Of a stretch of 64,000 nt of DNA, positions 12,065 to 23,155 are shown in pieces. The stretch is from positions 4,898,001 to 4,962,000 of the forward strand of contig JAUTDP010000001.1 in the NCBI GenBank assembly GCA_033439795.1. Direction: 5' to 3'. The number at the start of each line of letters is the position of its first letter. Within the stretch, counting starts at the first letter, position 1. The DNA comes from Sordaria brevicollis (lineage: Eukaryota; Ascomycota; Sordariomycetes; Sordariales; Sordariaceae). Below the pieces are notes generated by a model, which saw only the letters and a list, made by a program, of their open reading frames with translations, was not told where the DNA came from and did no database searches. A program made the translations under genes and the position numbers.

Positions 12065-12161
12065 TGGGATTGCCAGGAATCGAACCTGGGTCCTCTCGGA
12101 TCGTTGTATGATCGAATCATCGAACCACAACGAGAAGTACTGACCACTATACTACAATCCC
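12065..12161 (-). tRNA. tRNA-His(GTG) with a 25-nt intron
   Basis: Read on the minus strand, a 7-bp acceptor stem GGGATTG/CAATCCC, D arm with GTAT/GTAC stem, anticodon stem TCTCG/CGAGA and T arm CCAGG-TTCGAAT-CCTGG form a complete cloverleaf with discriminator A. The anticodon is GTG (histidine). A 25-nt intron sits one base 3' of the anticodon and contains ACAACG, which can pair with CGTTGT across the anticodon, as in other nuclear tRNA introns. The base before the acceptor stem is C, so the extra 5' guanosine of tRNA-His is not encoded and must be added after transcription. Confidence 0.93.
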
Positions 12162-13223
12162 GCTTATTATTGAATTTTCGAGTGGAGCGGGTGCCTATGT
12201 AAGTAGAAGCATCTGCGAAGGATGATCGTCTTCAGCTGTCTTTTTCCGTCGGTCGTAGAACGCGAAGGCATATTTGATATCGGGGAAAATTGGTTATATT
12301 TGTTCATTTGGCAGATAGAATTCCGGATTCGTTTCTAAATCTCGAGCATGGTTGTTAGGTGTTCATTTCGCAAGCAATTTCTGCTCAGATGTTTTGCAGT
12401 GGCGTTTGTCGAGGGAGGTGATCGCGATGTTTTGTGTTCGTTTACTTTCTTACCCAATGACAGAAATATGCCCAGGATGAGTCTAGGTTGATAAGTGCTT
12501 CCGTGCCGATGCCACGAAGAACGAGATAGACCAATTACAACCAGTATGCTTCAACTGGAACCGCTTCTCGACACTGAGACCATGCTTTCGCTCTTTTCGC
12601 CTTCGTCAGACACCCCTTATCGTATGTAAAAGCCTTCTTCATATTCATGACATTTGCAAACCTGCTGCCCGTCCGCCCACAAAAAGTTACAACACTCAGC
12701 CAATCCCGCGCCCCTTTCCCCTGATTGACCAGTTCTATAATACACAAGAAAAAGCTTCCCCTTCCACACCTCCTTCTTCCTCTCCCAAGGGAAAACTAAA
12801 AGATAAAAAGCGCCAGGTTGATGAGATGCAAAAGCGCGAGGGGAAACTTTTCTTTAAAAAAGAGGAGAAATTGTGGTGAGAGAGATGTCTATCGTTTCGT
12901 ATGCAAAGACCCAAGCCAAGCTGAACGGTTTCGAGGGAGAGGATCGCAACGTTCAACTTCATGAATTTCCTATGGCAACTTGCCGCGTCCAGCTTGTACT
13001 AAATGATTTGTGATGAGGATGAGGTCAAAGACAGAAATGGCGCTGTTGGTGAGGGATGGTGGGAAGGGGTGACCCTCACCGTTTCTGTTCCTTGATATTG
13101 GGTGGGCATCGTGTGTGATTATATTACGTTGTCAACACAATGAGTAGAGCGCAAGGGTGATGTGGAAACCAAGTGCTGGCTCAATCGACCAGTCTTTTTC
13201 ATCCCGGATGTACATATTTCAGT
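12162..13223. other. Intergenic between tRNA-His and tom40
   Basis: About 1.06 kb containing the tRNA upstream flank and the tom40 3' region. Short frames only; no recognisable gene or repeat. Confidence 0.5.
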
Positions 13224-14701
13224 TTAAAAGGGGATGTTGAGGGACTGGGTACCCTCCTGCTGCTCCTGGAGATCGACATCAGACGCCTCAATGGAGACGG
13301 ACATGCCGAGCTTGGCTTGTTGCTGGAAGGGGGTCAGCACGACTTACAAATAGACGGCGAGGACATTTAACTTACAGTGACGTGGTCAACATCAGCAGCG
13401 AAGGTCAGGGTGACAGGAGCGGCACCAAGACGCTTCTCGAGCAAGCAGCTGAGCTTGCCCTTAGAGTCGATTTGAGCCCTGAAGGTGGACATTCTGAAGT
13501 CGTACTTGGCACCAAAGGTGGTGATGCCTTCCTTGGTAAGACCACCCATCATGCTCTGAGAGGGAGCAACAGAAAGGGTCATATCAACACCAGCTTGGAC
13601 TCTATCCGTAAGCTTCTTCCAGAAGGAGGTGTTGAGAGCACCCTGAGCCTGGAGCTGAGCGCTCGCCACCCAGTCATCGCCCTTGTAGCGGGCGAAGTAG
13701 GAGATGGCAGTATCGGGGCCCTGAGTGAGGCCCTGGCGTTGCCAGAGGGCCTGGAGACCGAGGCCGAGTCTGGGAGTGACGGACTGGAGGTAGTCGCCGA
13801 CGAAGATACCGGTGAGACCGCCGTCGAGGAAAGAGGGGTTGATGGCCTTGAGGGAGGCAGTGAAGTCGTCGCCCATGTGCTCGTGCTCAAACTGGGCCAT
13901 ATCCTGACCGCCGCCGATCGAGAACTGCGACTTGGAGATGGTCCTGTCGCCCCATCTGTAGTTAAATCTTGTCGAAAGAGCACCCTCGTTGTCCAGGTTA
14001 CCCTGAGCGAAGATCTGTTGATGCAGGTTAGAAGCTGGACCTTCTAGCCTCAAGTATCCTTCAAGCGCATACCTGGTTGGTTCCATAGAGAGCGGCAAAG
14101 GCATAAGGGTTCAGCCTCTCGCCCATAGCAAACTGGTGAGATACTTGGAAGCTTGAATCAAAAGTCAGCGGTTAATCCCACAAGTTGGCCAACTCCGTAG
14201 CTGCTCCAGAACCTGGAGACACATGCGCAAAGCAGATGATCTTTCCACTTCGCAGTGCGGTGCCTTCCTTGAGCTCCGGCCAACATCTAGACTGAACCAA
14301 CGTACAGAGGGGCGAGGCTGAAAGCCTTGGTGACGTCGGCGCGAAGGCCAGAGAACATGTAGTTGGTGAGGAGAGTATCGCGTTGAACCTCTGTCAAGGC
14401 GTTGTCAGCAATGATTGTCCATTACTCCAACGAAGTCGGGCCGGCGCAACATCGGGCAGTGCCGCAGCATGACGGTATGTTGTTTCCGCACACTCCCCGC
14501 CGACGGGGCCGGGAGACTTCGAAGGCTGGGTTTGTATGGTGACAGTAACGCACCGCGGGCGACGGTCTCGATCGTGCCGGGGTTGGAAAGGCCAAACTGT
14601 TTCCTCCTCTCCTGGAAAGCGTTGAAAGCATCGGAAAGGCTCGAGTAAATGGCATTGTCGCGCAGCATCGCCAAAGGCGACTCAGTGGAAAACGAGGCCA
14701 T
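13224..14701 (-). CDS. tom40: Mitochondrial import receptor Tom40
   Basis: Five minus-strand exons, 14554-14701, 14306-14390, 14073-14151, 13377-14014 and 13224-13323, give 349 residues, the length I recall for Neurospora Tom40. It starts [20 protein letters not shown] and ends [10 protein letters not shown]. Tom40 is the beta-barrel channel of the TOM complex in the outer mitochondrial membrane, through which nearly all nucleus-encoded mitochondrial precursors enter. The alternating hydrophobic/polar strands of the barrel run from the [15 protein letters not shown] segment to the C terminus; the N-terminal segment forms the helix that lies in the pore. The protein ends in an aromatic residue, but the beta-signal was not examined. 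The gene is divergent from the 2-kinase gene. Identity is secure. Confidence 0.97.
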
Positions 14702-16227
14702 GATTGTATAAACGGTCGCAGTGGACGGCGACGACGACAACGATGAGAGGTTGTTGGTGGGAAACGAGGACGCAACGGATGGTGTCGTCAACTGCAGTGA
14801 TGTTGCGTGGGGACAAAGGGTTGCGGATGGAGTGGTAGACGCGAGTTTGTCGCCAGTTGACGGTCCCGGAGCCTGGTTGGTTGGATATCGGTTTGGATGG
14901 GGAGAGAGCTGTCCGACGATATGAAAATATCCGTTCCGACCAAGCTTGTCAAAGACCCGCGCCCGGGACAGGAAACTTCAAGCTGGGCCAAAAATTTCAC
15001 GGTGTTAGGGACACACTAGCCCCGGCTCGGCTGTTGGCCCCTGCGCGGCCTTGCGGCAGCTGCGGAGACTTGGTGACTGGAGAAGCTGGTCTGTGCTTCC
15101 TTAACAGTCGCATGCGCCAAGACTTGTCACCCACACCCCTACCCCCGGTCGGGCGGTGAGGATGGGGAACTCGGGATGACGACAGGTGGGAGGATTGGGG
15201 AAAACGAGAAGGCACGGCAGAAAGTGGAACAGAACTGAATCTGGATCATCTACTCCGGAACCCCATTGACGTCGACTTGTTCGTGAGAAATTGAAGATTT
15301 TAAGATGAGCTTGTAATCGCCTATTATTCGATGGCCTATACTTGTTAATCTTTTTAGGTTTTTTGCAGAATCCAGATATCATAAAGTGGTGATGGTGAGC
15401 CCGGTCATTATCTTTTGGTGGGGTAGTAGTCCTTGCCTCACCCAACCTCGTAAGTACACAGTGCAGTGCCCCCCAATTCCTCCACCTGTGGAGCATCGAT
15501 GACTGCAGCGGATCCGCCCTGGTCTCCTCTTTCCACCTTGACATTTAACAAAAAGCCAAGAGGCGGCCGAACATCGTCCACTTTTTGGTTCCATTCCCAC
15601 TCGAGCTTCCCTCACTTTCGCAATCGATCCCGTCAAGAACTCGCAGTGCAGTACGCTAGCTTCCGTTCGCACGATTGCTTCAGTGATACTGATTGGTTGG
15701 CGATGCGCTGAAGTACCTCATTCTTTCACCACCATTATTCCTATCTTTGCGACATAGACTTGGATTTTTTTTTCTAAATTTGCTGTAATATCACATCAAC
15801 CATCTCAACCCCGCCTTACAGGATACTCTTTGGAGTTGTGAATCAGAACATCGACCTTGAGACCTCCTTTCGTCCCGACGAACTTGACATAGGGTCCTTT
15901 TACGTACTTATATATCCCGGTTCAAACTTCTTGGCCAGAAGTAACCCATTTCTCGACATCTGCGACTACCACCGAGCATCTCCATCACACCACCGAGATA
16001 CGCTTTCCACCACCTGAGCCATAGGTCACTGTCCTTGAACGACGGCGTGGGCTCATTCTATCTTGTTGGGGCACTCGAGGGAAGCGCCATTCAGGTCATA
16101 TTCACTTCGCGACATACACGTTTCGACCGCCGGCATAACCATTTGCGACCGATAGTTCTACGTCCCGGTAACGAAACATCATTACAACATCTAAACACTG
16201 CTCGGGAAGCATAATATCACCGGAAAC
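14702..16227. other. Divergent promoter region, tom40 / 6-phosphofructo-2-kinase
   Basis: About 1.5 kb between two divergent start codons. It should contain both promoters and 5' leaders. The part next to the kinase is pyrimidine-rich. No conserved reading frame was found. Confidence 0.55.
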
Positions 16228-18203
16228 ATGGACACTCTATTGTAAGTTAAAGAAGACTTGCAATGTTGTCAACTCTCGACTCTTGACTCTCGACTCTCGT
16301 CATCAGCGACTATTTCACCTGGAGTTGTTTACGATTGGACAACTGCGCCAGAAACCTTTGCTCTTAGCTAAGGGAATGGCTTCGAAACTCTTAGGCGTGA
16401 ACCGATCATGGGCAGTTGCTAACATTTACAGAACTGCGGAGATTGCGGCCAACGCACCACGGTACCGTCGCAAGAGCTCGACCTTCATCGACGGCATCCA
16501 CGATGTCACCGACCAGGACAACATGGCTCCGGCCCAGCTTTACAGCACAATGTCTGGTAGACTCTTCCATTCAGGCCGTATTGCCATCGTTATGGTTGGC
16601 CTTCCTGCCCGGGGCAAGACGTAAGGCTCTTCAAAACAACGGTTACACTTGTCAACATGCTAACGGTGACCTAGTCACATCTGTGTTTCCATGGCACGAT
16701 ATCTTCAATGGCTCGGTGTCAAGACGCGGATTTTCCACCTAGGCGACTATCGCCGTGCTACCGTTGGCGAAGGCGGACATGTTCCCCAAGATTACTTCTA
16801 CCCCAACGCCTCTCCAGCTTCGACCATGCTCCGACAAAAGATTTTGAAAAAGTGCAGGGAGGATATTTACGCGTGGCTCAACCATGAGAATGGCCAAGTC
16901 GCTATCTACGATGCCGTCAATCCTACTGCGGCTGGACGGCGTGCGCTCGCAAAGGAGTTTGCCAAGCACGATGTTCAGACACTGTTTTTGGAATCATACG
17001 TCGACGACGAGGAGATCCTCAGAGAAAACGCCCGGAATGTGAAGATTCATTCGCCGGATGTAAGTTGAAACAGACAAATCGCCATGAAGACCGTGAGAAC
17101 TAACGACTTTCAGTTTGATGGCATGGATCCCGATGAGGCAGCTGAACGATACTTGAAGCGCATCGAAACTAAGATTCCGATTTTCGAGACGATGCAAGAG
17201 GAAGAACTCAACTACGTTAAGATGATCAATGCCGGTCAAGCATTCTTCTACAACAACGTTAGCTTCAATTATCTCTCGCATCGCATCGTCTTTTACCTCA
17301 CGAACCTGCACATCAAAGCCCGCACAACATTCTTTGTTCGAGCTGGGCCAGCAGAGGGCGAAGAGTCCTACAAAAATGATGCGCCTCTCTCCGAGGAAGG
17401 CAGGTCATATGCGCAGAAGATGACCGAGACTCTTCTTAGACATCGCGAGCAAGAACGGAAGACCAACAGCGAACAGGCTGGCCACGAAGTCCCTCTTAGG
17501 CCTCTGACTGTTTGGACGTCTACTAGGCTCCGCACGATCCAGACGGCTGATCCCCTGAAAGAGCAAGGCTATACGGTTCGCAATCGCTCGCAGATGAGCC
17601 AAATAAACCCCGGTGTGTGCGAGAAGCTGTCCGAGCACGCGATCCGCAGGCTGTATCCCGAAGAAGTGGAGAAGCACGAGCTTGACCCATATCATCACCG
17701 GTACCCCCGTGCAGAGGTTAGTATTGCTCCTTATGTTACACTGGATTCAGCTAAGCATATAAATACAGTCCTATCACGACCTCGCTGTCCGTCTGGAACC
17801 CATCATTCTCGAACTCGAGCGCGAGCAGAACGACGTCCTCATCATTGCTCACGAGAGCGTTCTTCGAGTCTTGTACTCATATCTGATGCACTGCAGACCC
17901 ATGGAGATTCCAAAGCTCAAGTTTCCGAGGGATGAGATCATCGAGATCATTCCGGCGGCTTACCAGAACGAAGCCAAGCGCATTCACATCCCCGGCCTCG
18001 ATCCGCAGTTCACCCCCGGGTCACCTGAAGACATCCGCATTCCCGTCCCCAGCATTTACAGCAACATCAATCTGCCGCCTATTGATGGAATAAGCAGTCC
18101 GGTCGAGTCCTCTTCTGGGGAAAACGGCTTGACGCGACCCCCCGAGAAGGTGGTTAACAATGCTAAAGAAATGGTGGCGGACAAGGTGGCTGATCTCGAT
18201 TGA
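16228..18203 (+). CDS. 6-phosphofructo-2-kinase with non-catalytic bisphosphatase domain
   Basis: Exons 16228-16241, 16432-16620, 16675-17059, 17114-17716 and 17769-18203 give 541 residues. The N half is the kinase: P-loop GLPARGKTH, then HLGDYRR, with the DAVNPTA segment downstream. It makes fructose 2,6-bisphosphate, the activator of phosphofructokinase-1. The C half has the histidine-phosphatase fold, but the nucleophile motif RHG reads RAG (FFVRAGPAEG) because the codon is GCT, so the phosphohistidine cannot form. The second histidine (IIAHES) is kept. The protein is therefore predicted to be a kinase only, as in yeast Pfk26, where the same histidine is lost. The first exon is 14 nt and the first intron 190 nt; an extra small exon there cannot be excluded. 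Confidence 0.93.
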
Positions 18204-18870
18204 GAAACGGCGTACGTGGATTTAGATCACAAACGACGTAGTTGAATGGGCAAGCGATGTTTTTCGGAGCGATAGACCTGTCTTTGACAGAAGCTTGTTC
18301 AGTCTACTTGCCCCGGTTGTTTTGCCAGGATTATACCCACGCGCGAAGCAGCGTTTCGTTGTTCGGGTATACCGCGTAGATCTCAGGAGAGAGCAATTTC
18401 TGGGGGCTTGAAAGTATAAGAGGAGGAAGAGCATTAGATAGCGTGTTGCCGTAAGTAAAATAAGTGTTGTTTATATGTATCGACTTATTTTATGCCACTA
18501 TTCAGGCTTCTGGAATTTTTGATGATGGTCGAGCTGTCTTATCTTTTTGCATAAGTCCCACAACACATCAGAAGATGAAGGCGAAGCCTAGACCCTGTTG
18601 TTACCCGACTTCAGTTCCTCTGAAGGGAAGATATAAACTCTTTTCATCGTTCCTTCCTTCCCATGATCATTCAGAAAAACATTGAAGCCAGCTGAACATG
18701 GAAAGTGCGGCCGAAGTTAACGTTTAGCGCCACCTCAGCCACATTGTGGCACAGACACGCAACAATCCGTCATCGGTATCATCGTCGCAACCATCCAATC
18801 CAGTCTCAACAATTCAACTCATTTACCTCTTCTTCGCCACTTTTGTGAAGAAGAATCAACGTTCAACAAA
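18204..18870. other. Intergenic, kinase 3' end to MAT2B-like promoter
   Basis: About 670 bases between two tandem + strand genes. No gene, RNA or repeat was recognised. The 160 bases before the next start are CA/TC-rich, as in many fungal 5' leaders. Confidence 0.5.
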
Positions 18871-20341
18871 ATGACGTCCAACAACAAACCAACAAAAACC
18901 GCCCTCATCACCGGCGCCACCGGTCTCCTGGGGAGACAAGTCGTGAAAGCCTTCCAGGGCTTGAGCGTGCCTACGGAACTTAGCACCAAGGCTTCTCAGG
19001 AGTGGACGTGGGATGTCAATGGCACCGGGTTCTCTAGGGCGGATGGGGTGAATGTGTTGAAGGTAGATTTGGAGAAGGAGGAGGAGGTGGAGAGGGTTTT
19101 AGGGGAGGTTAAGTAAGTTTTAAGATTTTCATTTATTTATTTATTTTTTTGGTCAAGTCCAAAATGGTCAGTATCAGGAGTTTTGGGGGTTTGTTGCGTT
19201 GGAGATTGGGCCTTTATGAGAATTAATGGTGTTGTCTCTGATGGTTGGATGTTGTCAAATCGGCGGGTGGGGTACGAGGTGTCGTGGACAGAGTTGAAGA
19301 ATTTCACGATGCTTGGCATCATGATTGAATTTGAGGGTTGGTTTCTCACGTTTGAGGAGGGCTTATTCTCATAAGTCTTTGGAGTCCTTGACATTTTGCT
19401 GTTTTTATCATACCATTTTCCACTTTTTCATATTTTCTTCTATCAGCTTGAAGCCAGAAGACTAACACAACCTTCAACAGCCCTCAAGTCCTCGTCCACT
19501 GCGCGGCCAACCGCTTCCCAGACAAGGTCGATGCCGATCCAGAAGGCACTCGTCTTCTAAACGTGGAGGCCACCCGCACCCTCGCCAAGGCTTGTGCTTC
19601 CCGCGGTATTCTCCTTATCTACATCTCCACAGACTACGTCTTCTCCGGAAAGCCAGGCGAGGCACCCTACCAGGCCGATGCTCCCACATGCCCCACCAAC
19701 CTCTACGGCGTCACCAAGCTGGACGGCGAGAAGGCTGTGATGGAGGAGTTTTCCAAGGCCGGCAAGGAGGGGTTGGGCGTCGTGATGAGAGTGCCCGTGC
19801 TATATGGCAAGACCGAGGAGGGGAGGAATGAGGAGAGCGCGGTCAATGTCCTTTTGGGTGCGGTCCTCAAGGCGCAAGAGGGAAAGAAGGTCAAGATGGA
19901 CCACTGGGCGCTGAGGTTTCCTACTAACACGGAGGACGTTGGTAGGGTCTGCAAGGGTAAGTCTGGGCTTAGTCATGTGGCTCTTCGTCCACTCTTCTTC
20001 CCTTCACTAAACAGATCGGATGCTAACTTCGTATGTCAGACGTTGCTATCAAGTACCTCTCAACTAGCGAGACTGAGAGGGCATCGCTACCGAGAATTCT
20101 CCAGATGTCGAGTGAGGAGCAGTACACGAAGTACGAGATGTGCAAGTTGTTTGCCGAGATCTTGGGGGTTTCTCTTGACAACATGGAAGCGAACACAGAG
20201 GGCAACGACCCCAACGCGAGTGTTCAGCGTCCGTATGATTGCCATCTCAGCACCAAGGCACTGAAGGATATTGGTATCGATGTATCAACTCAGGATTTTG
20301 TCAGCTGGTGGAGGAGAGAGCTGAGAGCTTTCCGCCATTGA
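18871..20341 (+). CDS. RmlD/MAT2B-like NAD(P)-binding protein
   Basis: Exons 18871-19112, 19481-19956 and 20040-20341 give 339 residues. The N terminus has the Rossmann motif TGATGLLG. The short-chain dehydrogenase residues are present as YISTDYVF and the YxxxK pair in NLYGVTK. The overall pattern, including the HCAANRFPDKVD block, fits the RmlD-like family that contains the regulatory beta subunit of methionine adenosyltransferase (MAT2B). In animals MAT2B tunes S-adenosylmethionine synthesis; in fungi the role is not settled. An alternative is a dTDP-4-dehydrorhamnose reductase-like enzyme, but the wording of the motifs is closer to MAT2B. Intron 1 is long for this window (368 nt). Confidence 0.87.
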
Positions 20342-21056
20342 GCGTTGTTGAAAAATGAGGCTATGAATACCAGATATCAGTAACGAGGATAGACGAATCG
20401 GCTCCATATAACAAGTTAAGTAACACTTAGTTTCCACGGGCTCGTGCTTCCGTGTTTTTTTATGCAGCAAGTGGAACATAGATCGTCGACCGGGCCATGT
20501 CAGTTGTCCCCCATTTTGTCTCGAAGAATTCAAGTCCAATTTCTCTTCCACAACAGAAGAGATTTTCGGCTGTGATGTGCCGTTACAAGAGTCGCCAAGT
20601 GTAACCGAAGCTCACCGTTGATTCAACCACTTGGCGTCTATATGAAGTGGCGGGTGAGGCAGGGTGGTTGGCATGTGAACTGCCACTGAAGTTTGCGCTA
20701 CCCAAAGTATTGGGAAAGACAGCGTCAACGGGTTGAGACATGTCGGAGAACTATAGCCACGATCTGAACGCGCGAAGATTGTACGAAGGGTAAGGTAGGT
20801 AGGTAAGGGAGACGTTTGTGACGCGGTTTGCCCCTTCAAGCCTTTCGTGTCAGATAAAATAGAGATAAATGTTTGCTTTTCTCTTCTTTCGCGACTCGAC
20901 ATAGCCGGCGGCCCTTTCTCATCTTACGACTTTTGCGGACGAGACAAGCGACAGCCCGGGGAGCCTCGACACAACGGACGTAAACCTGACGAACTGTGAA
21001 CTTCAACCGAGTGGCCGGTCATATTTTCCCACAAAAGAAAGGAGGAAAAAGGAACA
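20342..21056. other. Intergenic upstream of the low-complexity reading frame
   Basis: About 715 bases. Contains a short run of AGGT units near 20790-20810. No coding resemblance was found; probably a promoter and 5' leader for the following gene. Confidence 0.5.
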
Positions 21057-23009
21057 ATGAATTCCGGACCGGTCTCCTCCAGTCCGGCTTCAGGATCAGC
21101 TTCCTCTTCCAATCCCGGGCCCACCATCGGGGTTCCAGAGCGGAAGTATATCCCCTACCGCCAAGGAGCGGAGGAGCAGCTGAAACTGACCGTGGGGAAC
21201 AGGGCTGGCAGGGCCCTAAAAGCCCCAACAACCCCAGTCATGTCATCATCAAAGGCCGTGGTGGAGTCGCTGTTGGCGCCGGAGCCAGGGCCGGAGAAGG
21301 CATCCTCACCGCGATACTGCAGCGCTCTCCGGGAGAGATGCGTGTCACTGTCCAATGGCACCGTGACAGTGACACCTACCACAGGCGGCAGCAGGGACAT
21401 CATCACATGGCAGCAGCAGCAGCAGCAGGATCAAGATCGCATCAGAAAGAATAAGCGAACGGACGTTGGGTCCCTCTCATCCTCGGCTGCCATCTCAAAA
21501 AAGTCAGTGCCGTACAAGAAGGGGCACAGGAGATCACCGGCCACGGCAGCCGCCGACTGGGGTGGTGGTGGGAGACAAAAATGGAAGAGAAGCAGGAACC
21601 CGCGCCCGCGGTCGAATCTGTTGTTGAGTTCCGGGAAGTGGAAGGAAAATCTCGACCATTTGCTGGAGGTGGTCGAAGTGGAAGCTGACAGTGTCACTGC
21701 GCCAGACGCTGCAGGCACAACAGGCACAACAGGCACAACAGGCACACAAGGAACGAATATTACCACCCCTCTGCTAGTGGCTCAGGTACCCCAATCAGCA
21801 CCTGCAGCGGCAGTGGTACCTGGGGCTGTACCCTCACCGACTAGCGGTCCATCACAGGGGCAGTCCCTCTCGGCTGGAGCTTCGTGGATTTCCTCCACAG
21901 GAACAAAAACTGGAAAAGAGGGAAGAAGCAAGCCGTCCATCCCGTTCAAGCCGCCCTTGCACCGGGTGCTGCCCTTGGCGCAACCCAACTCCAACGCTCG
22001 GCCAGGACGAGACAACAATGACGTGAATCGAAACAACAAGTGGGAGGAAGTCCCCGGTTCCAACGGCGACGGCCGGGATTTGGGGTCCCAGTCAGCTGCT
22101 TCAAGTTGTTGTCAGTTCAAGTTGTCCGGGACTTCTACTTCCTCACCGTCGTCCTCACTACTATTTCCCCCTCCCCCCCCTCTCTCTTCCCCCGCGTCGA
22201 GACCTAGACTTCAGCTTCAAGCGTGCATAAGCTCAAGAGCTGGCGAGAACGTGGACGATCCCCAACAGCCCAAGGGAAGCGAGGATGGGTCAAGTGGCAG
22301 CATCGGCAGCAGAAGTAAGAACCACGAGAAGCCCAACCACGGCAGTAGCAGCAGCAACAGCAACAGTCTGAGCCGGCAACAAGAAGAAGAACGGCGCAAT
22401 AAAGGAGGCGACCAATCCAAAGGCAAACTTGAAGACGAAGAGAAAAAGGGCCCCTACCCCCCAGTACCAATCCCAGGCCTCTTCCCCTCCGCCTCATCTT
22501 CAGCAGAGCCGGCGGCGCACACCTCGCCCACCACCACGACCACGACACAGCAGCATCCCACGCGGAAGCAGACGCAGACGCAGAAGCAGACGCACTCGTA
22601 CCTGGGCCCGGACCTGCATCCAAGTCTGCACACAAACCACCACCCAAACTATTTTTCAGCCCCAGTGCGGTCCCTTATTTCGCCCACTGCTACGGACTTG
22701 TGGCCAGAGAGACACGCAATTGGCTTGAACAAGTATTCAAAGACACGGTCGGCAACACCGCTGTCCGGGAACGGGAACTTACACACAGTCAGGACCAGGA
22801 CCATCATCATCCATTTTTGCTACCACTGCCGCTTGTCTCTGGGTGGGACCATTCACCATTCGATCTTCCCGCAACCGATCACGGCCGTCAACCCGTCAAC
22901 GGAGCTGAAGAACGACCCCGCTTACCCCGGCACACACAAGCTGAACAAGCGGGAACGGCGCAGATTAAGGGTCAGGCGGGTCTTGCTCATGACCAGGGGT
23001 CTAGTCTGA
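21057..23009 (+). CDS. Low-complexity reading frame, probably the N-terminal part of the RA-PH gene
   Basis: An ATG-initiated open frame of 650 codons with GC-rich third positions for most of its length, suggesting real coding. It is rich in Ser, Pro, Gln, Thr and Gly, with a Gln run near 21412-21430 and repeated GTT units near 21715-21745. No domain was recognised. It ends at 23009, while another frame that stays open from about 22400 to 23512 leads directly into the RA domain. Either an intron I could not place joins the two frames, or this is a separate upstream gene. I favour a single gene with a long disordered N terminus. Confidence 0.5.
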   Translation: MNSGPVSSSPASGSASSSNPGPTIGVPERKYIPYRQGAEEQLKLTVGNRAGRALKAPTTPVMSSSKAVVESLLAPEPGPEKASSPRYCSALRERCVSLSNGTVTVTPTTGGSRDIITWQQQQQQDQDRIRKNKRTDVGSLSSSAAISKKSVPYKKGHRRSPATAAADWGGGGRQKWKRSRNPRPRSNLLLSSGKWKENLDHLLEVVEVEADSVTAPDAAGTTGTTGTTGTQGTNITTPLLVAQVPQSAPAAAVVPGAVPSPTSGPSQGQSLSAGASWISSTGTKTGKEGRSKPSIPFKPPLHRVLPLAQPNSNARPGRDNNDVNRNNKWEEVPGSNGDGRDLGSQSAASSCCQFKLSGTSTSSPSSSLLFPPPPPLSSPASRPRLQLQACISSRAGENVDDPQQPKGSEDGSSGSIGSRSKNHEKPNHGSSSSNSNSLSRQQEEERRNKGGDQSKGKLEDEEKKGPYPPVPIPGLFPSASSSAEPAAHTSPTTTTTTQQHPTRKQTQTQKQTHSYLGPDLHPSLHTNHHPNYFSAPVRSLISPTATDLWPERHAIGLNKYSKTRSATPLSGNGNLHTVRTRTIIIHFCYHCRLSLGGTIHHSIFPQPITAVNPSTELKNDPAYPGTHKLNKRERRRLRVRRVLLMTRGLV

Positions 23010-23155
23010 ACGACATCAAGGGCACCTCTAAAACCACCAACATCTCGACTAGGGCCGACGGCTTGGCTTCACAAACTTTGCAAACCTCGGTGCCACGATT
23101 AAACACGGGAGCCGACAGTCAAACCCTTGCCGAGCGGTGCAAGCTGGAGACCGAC

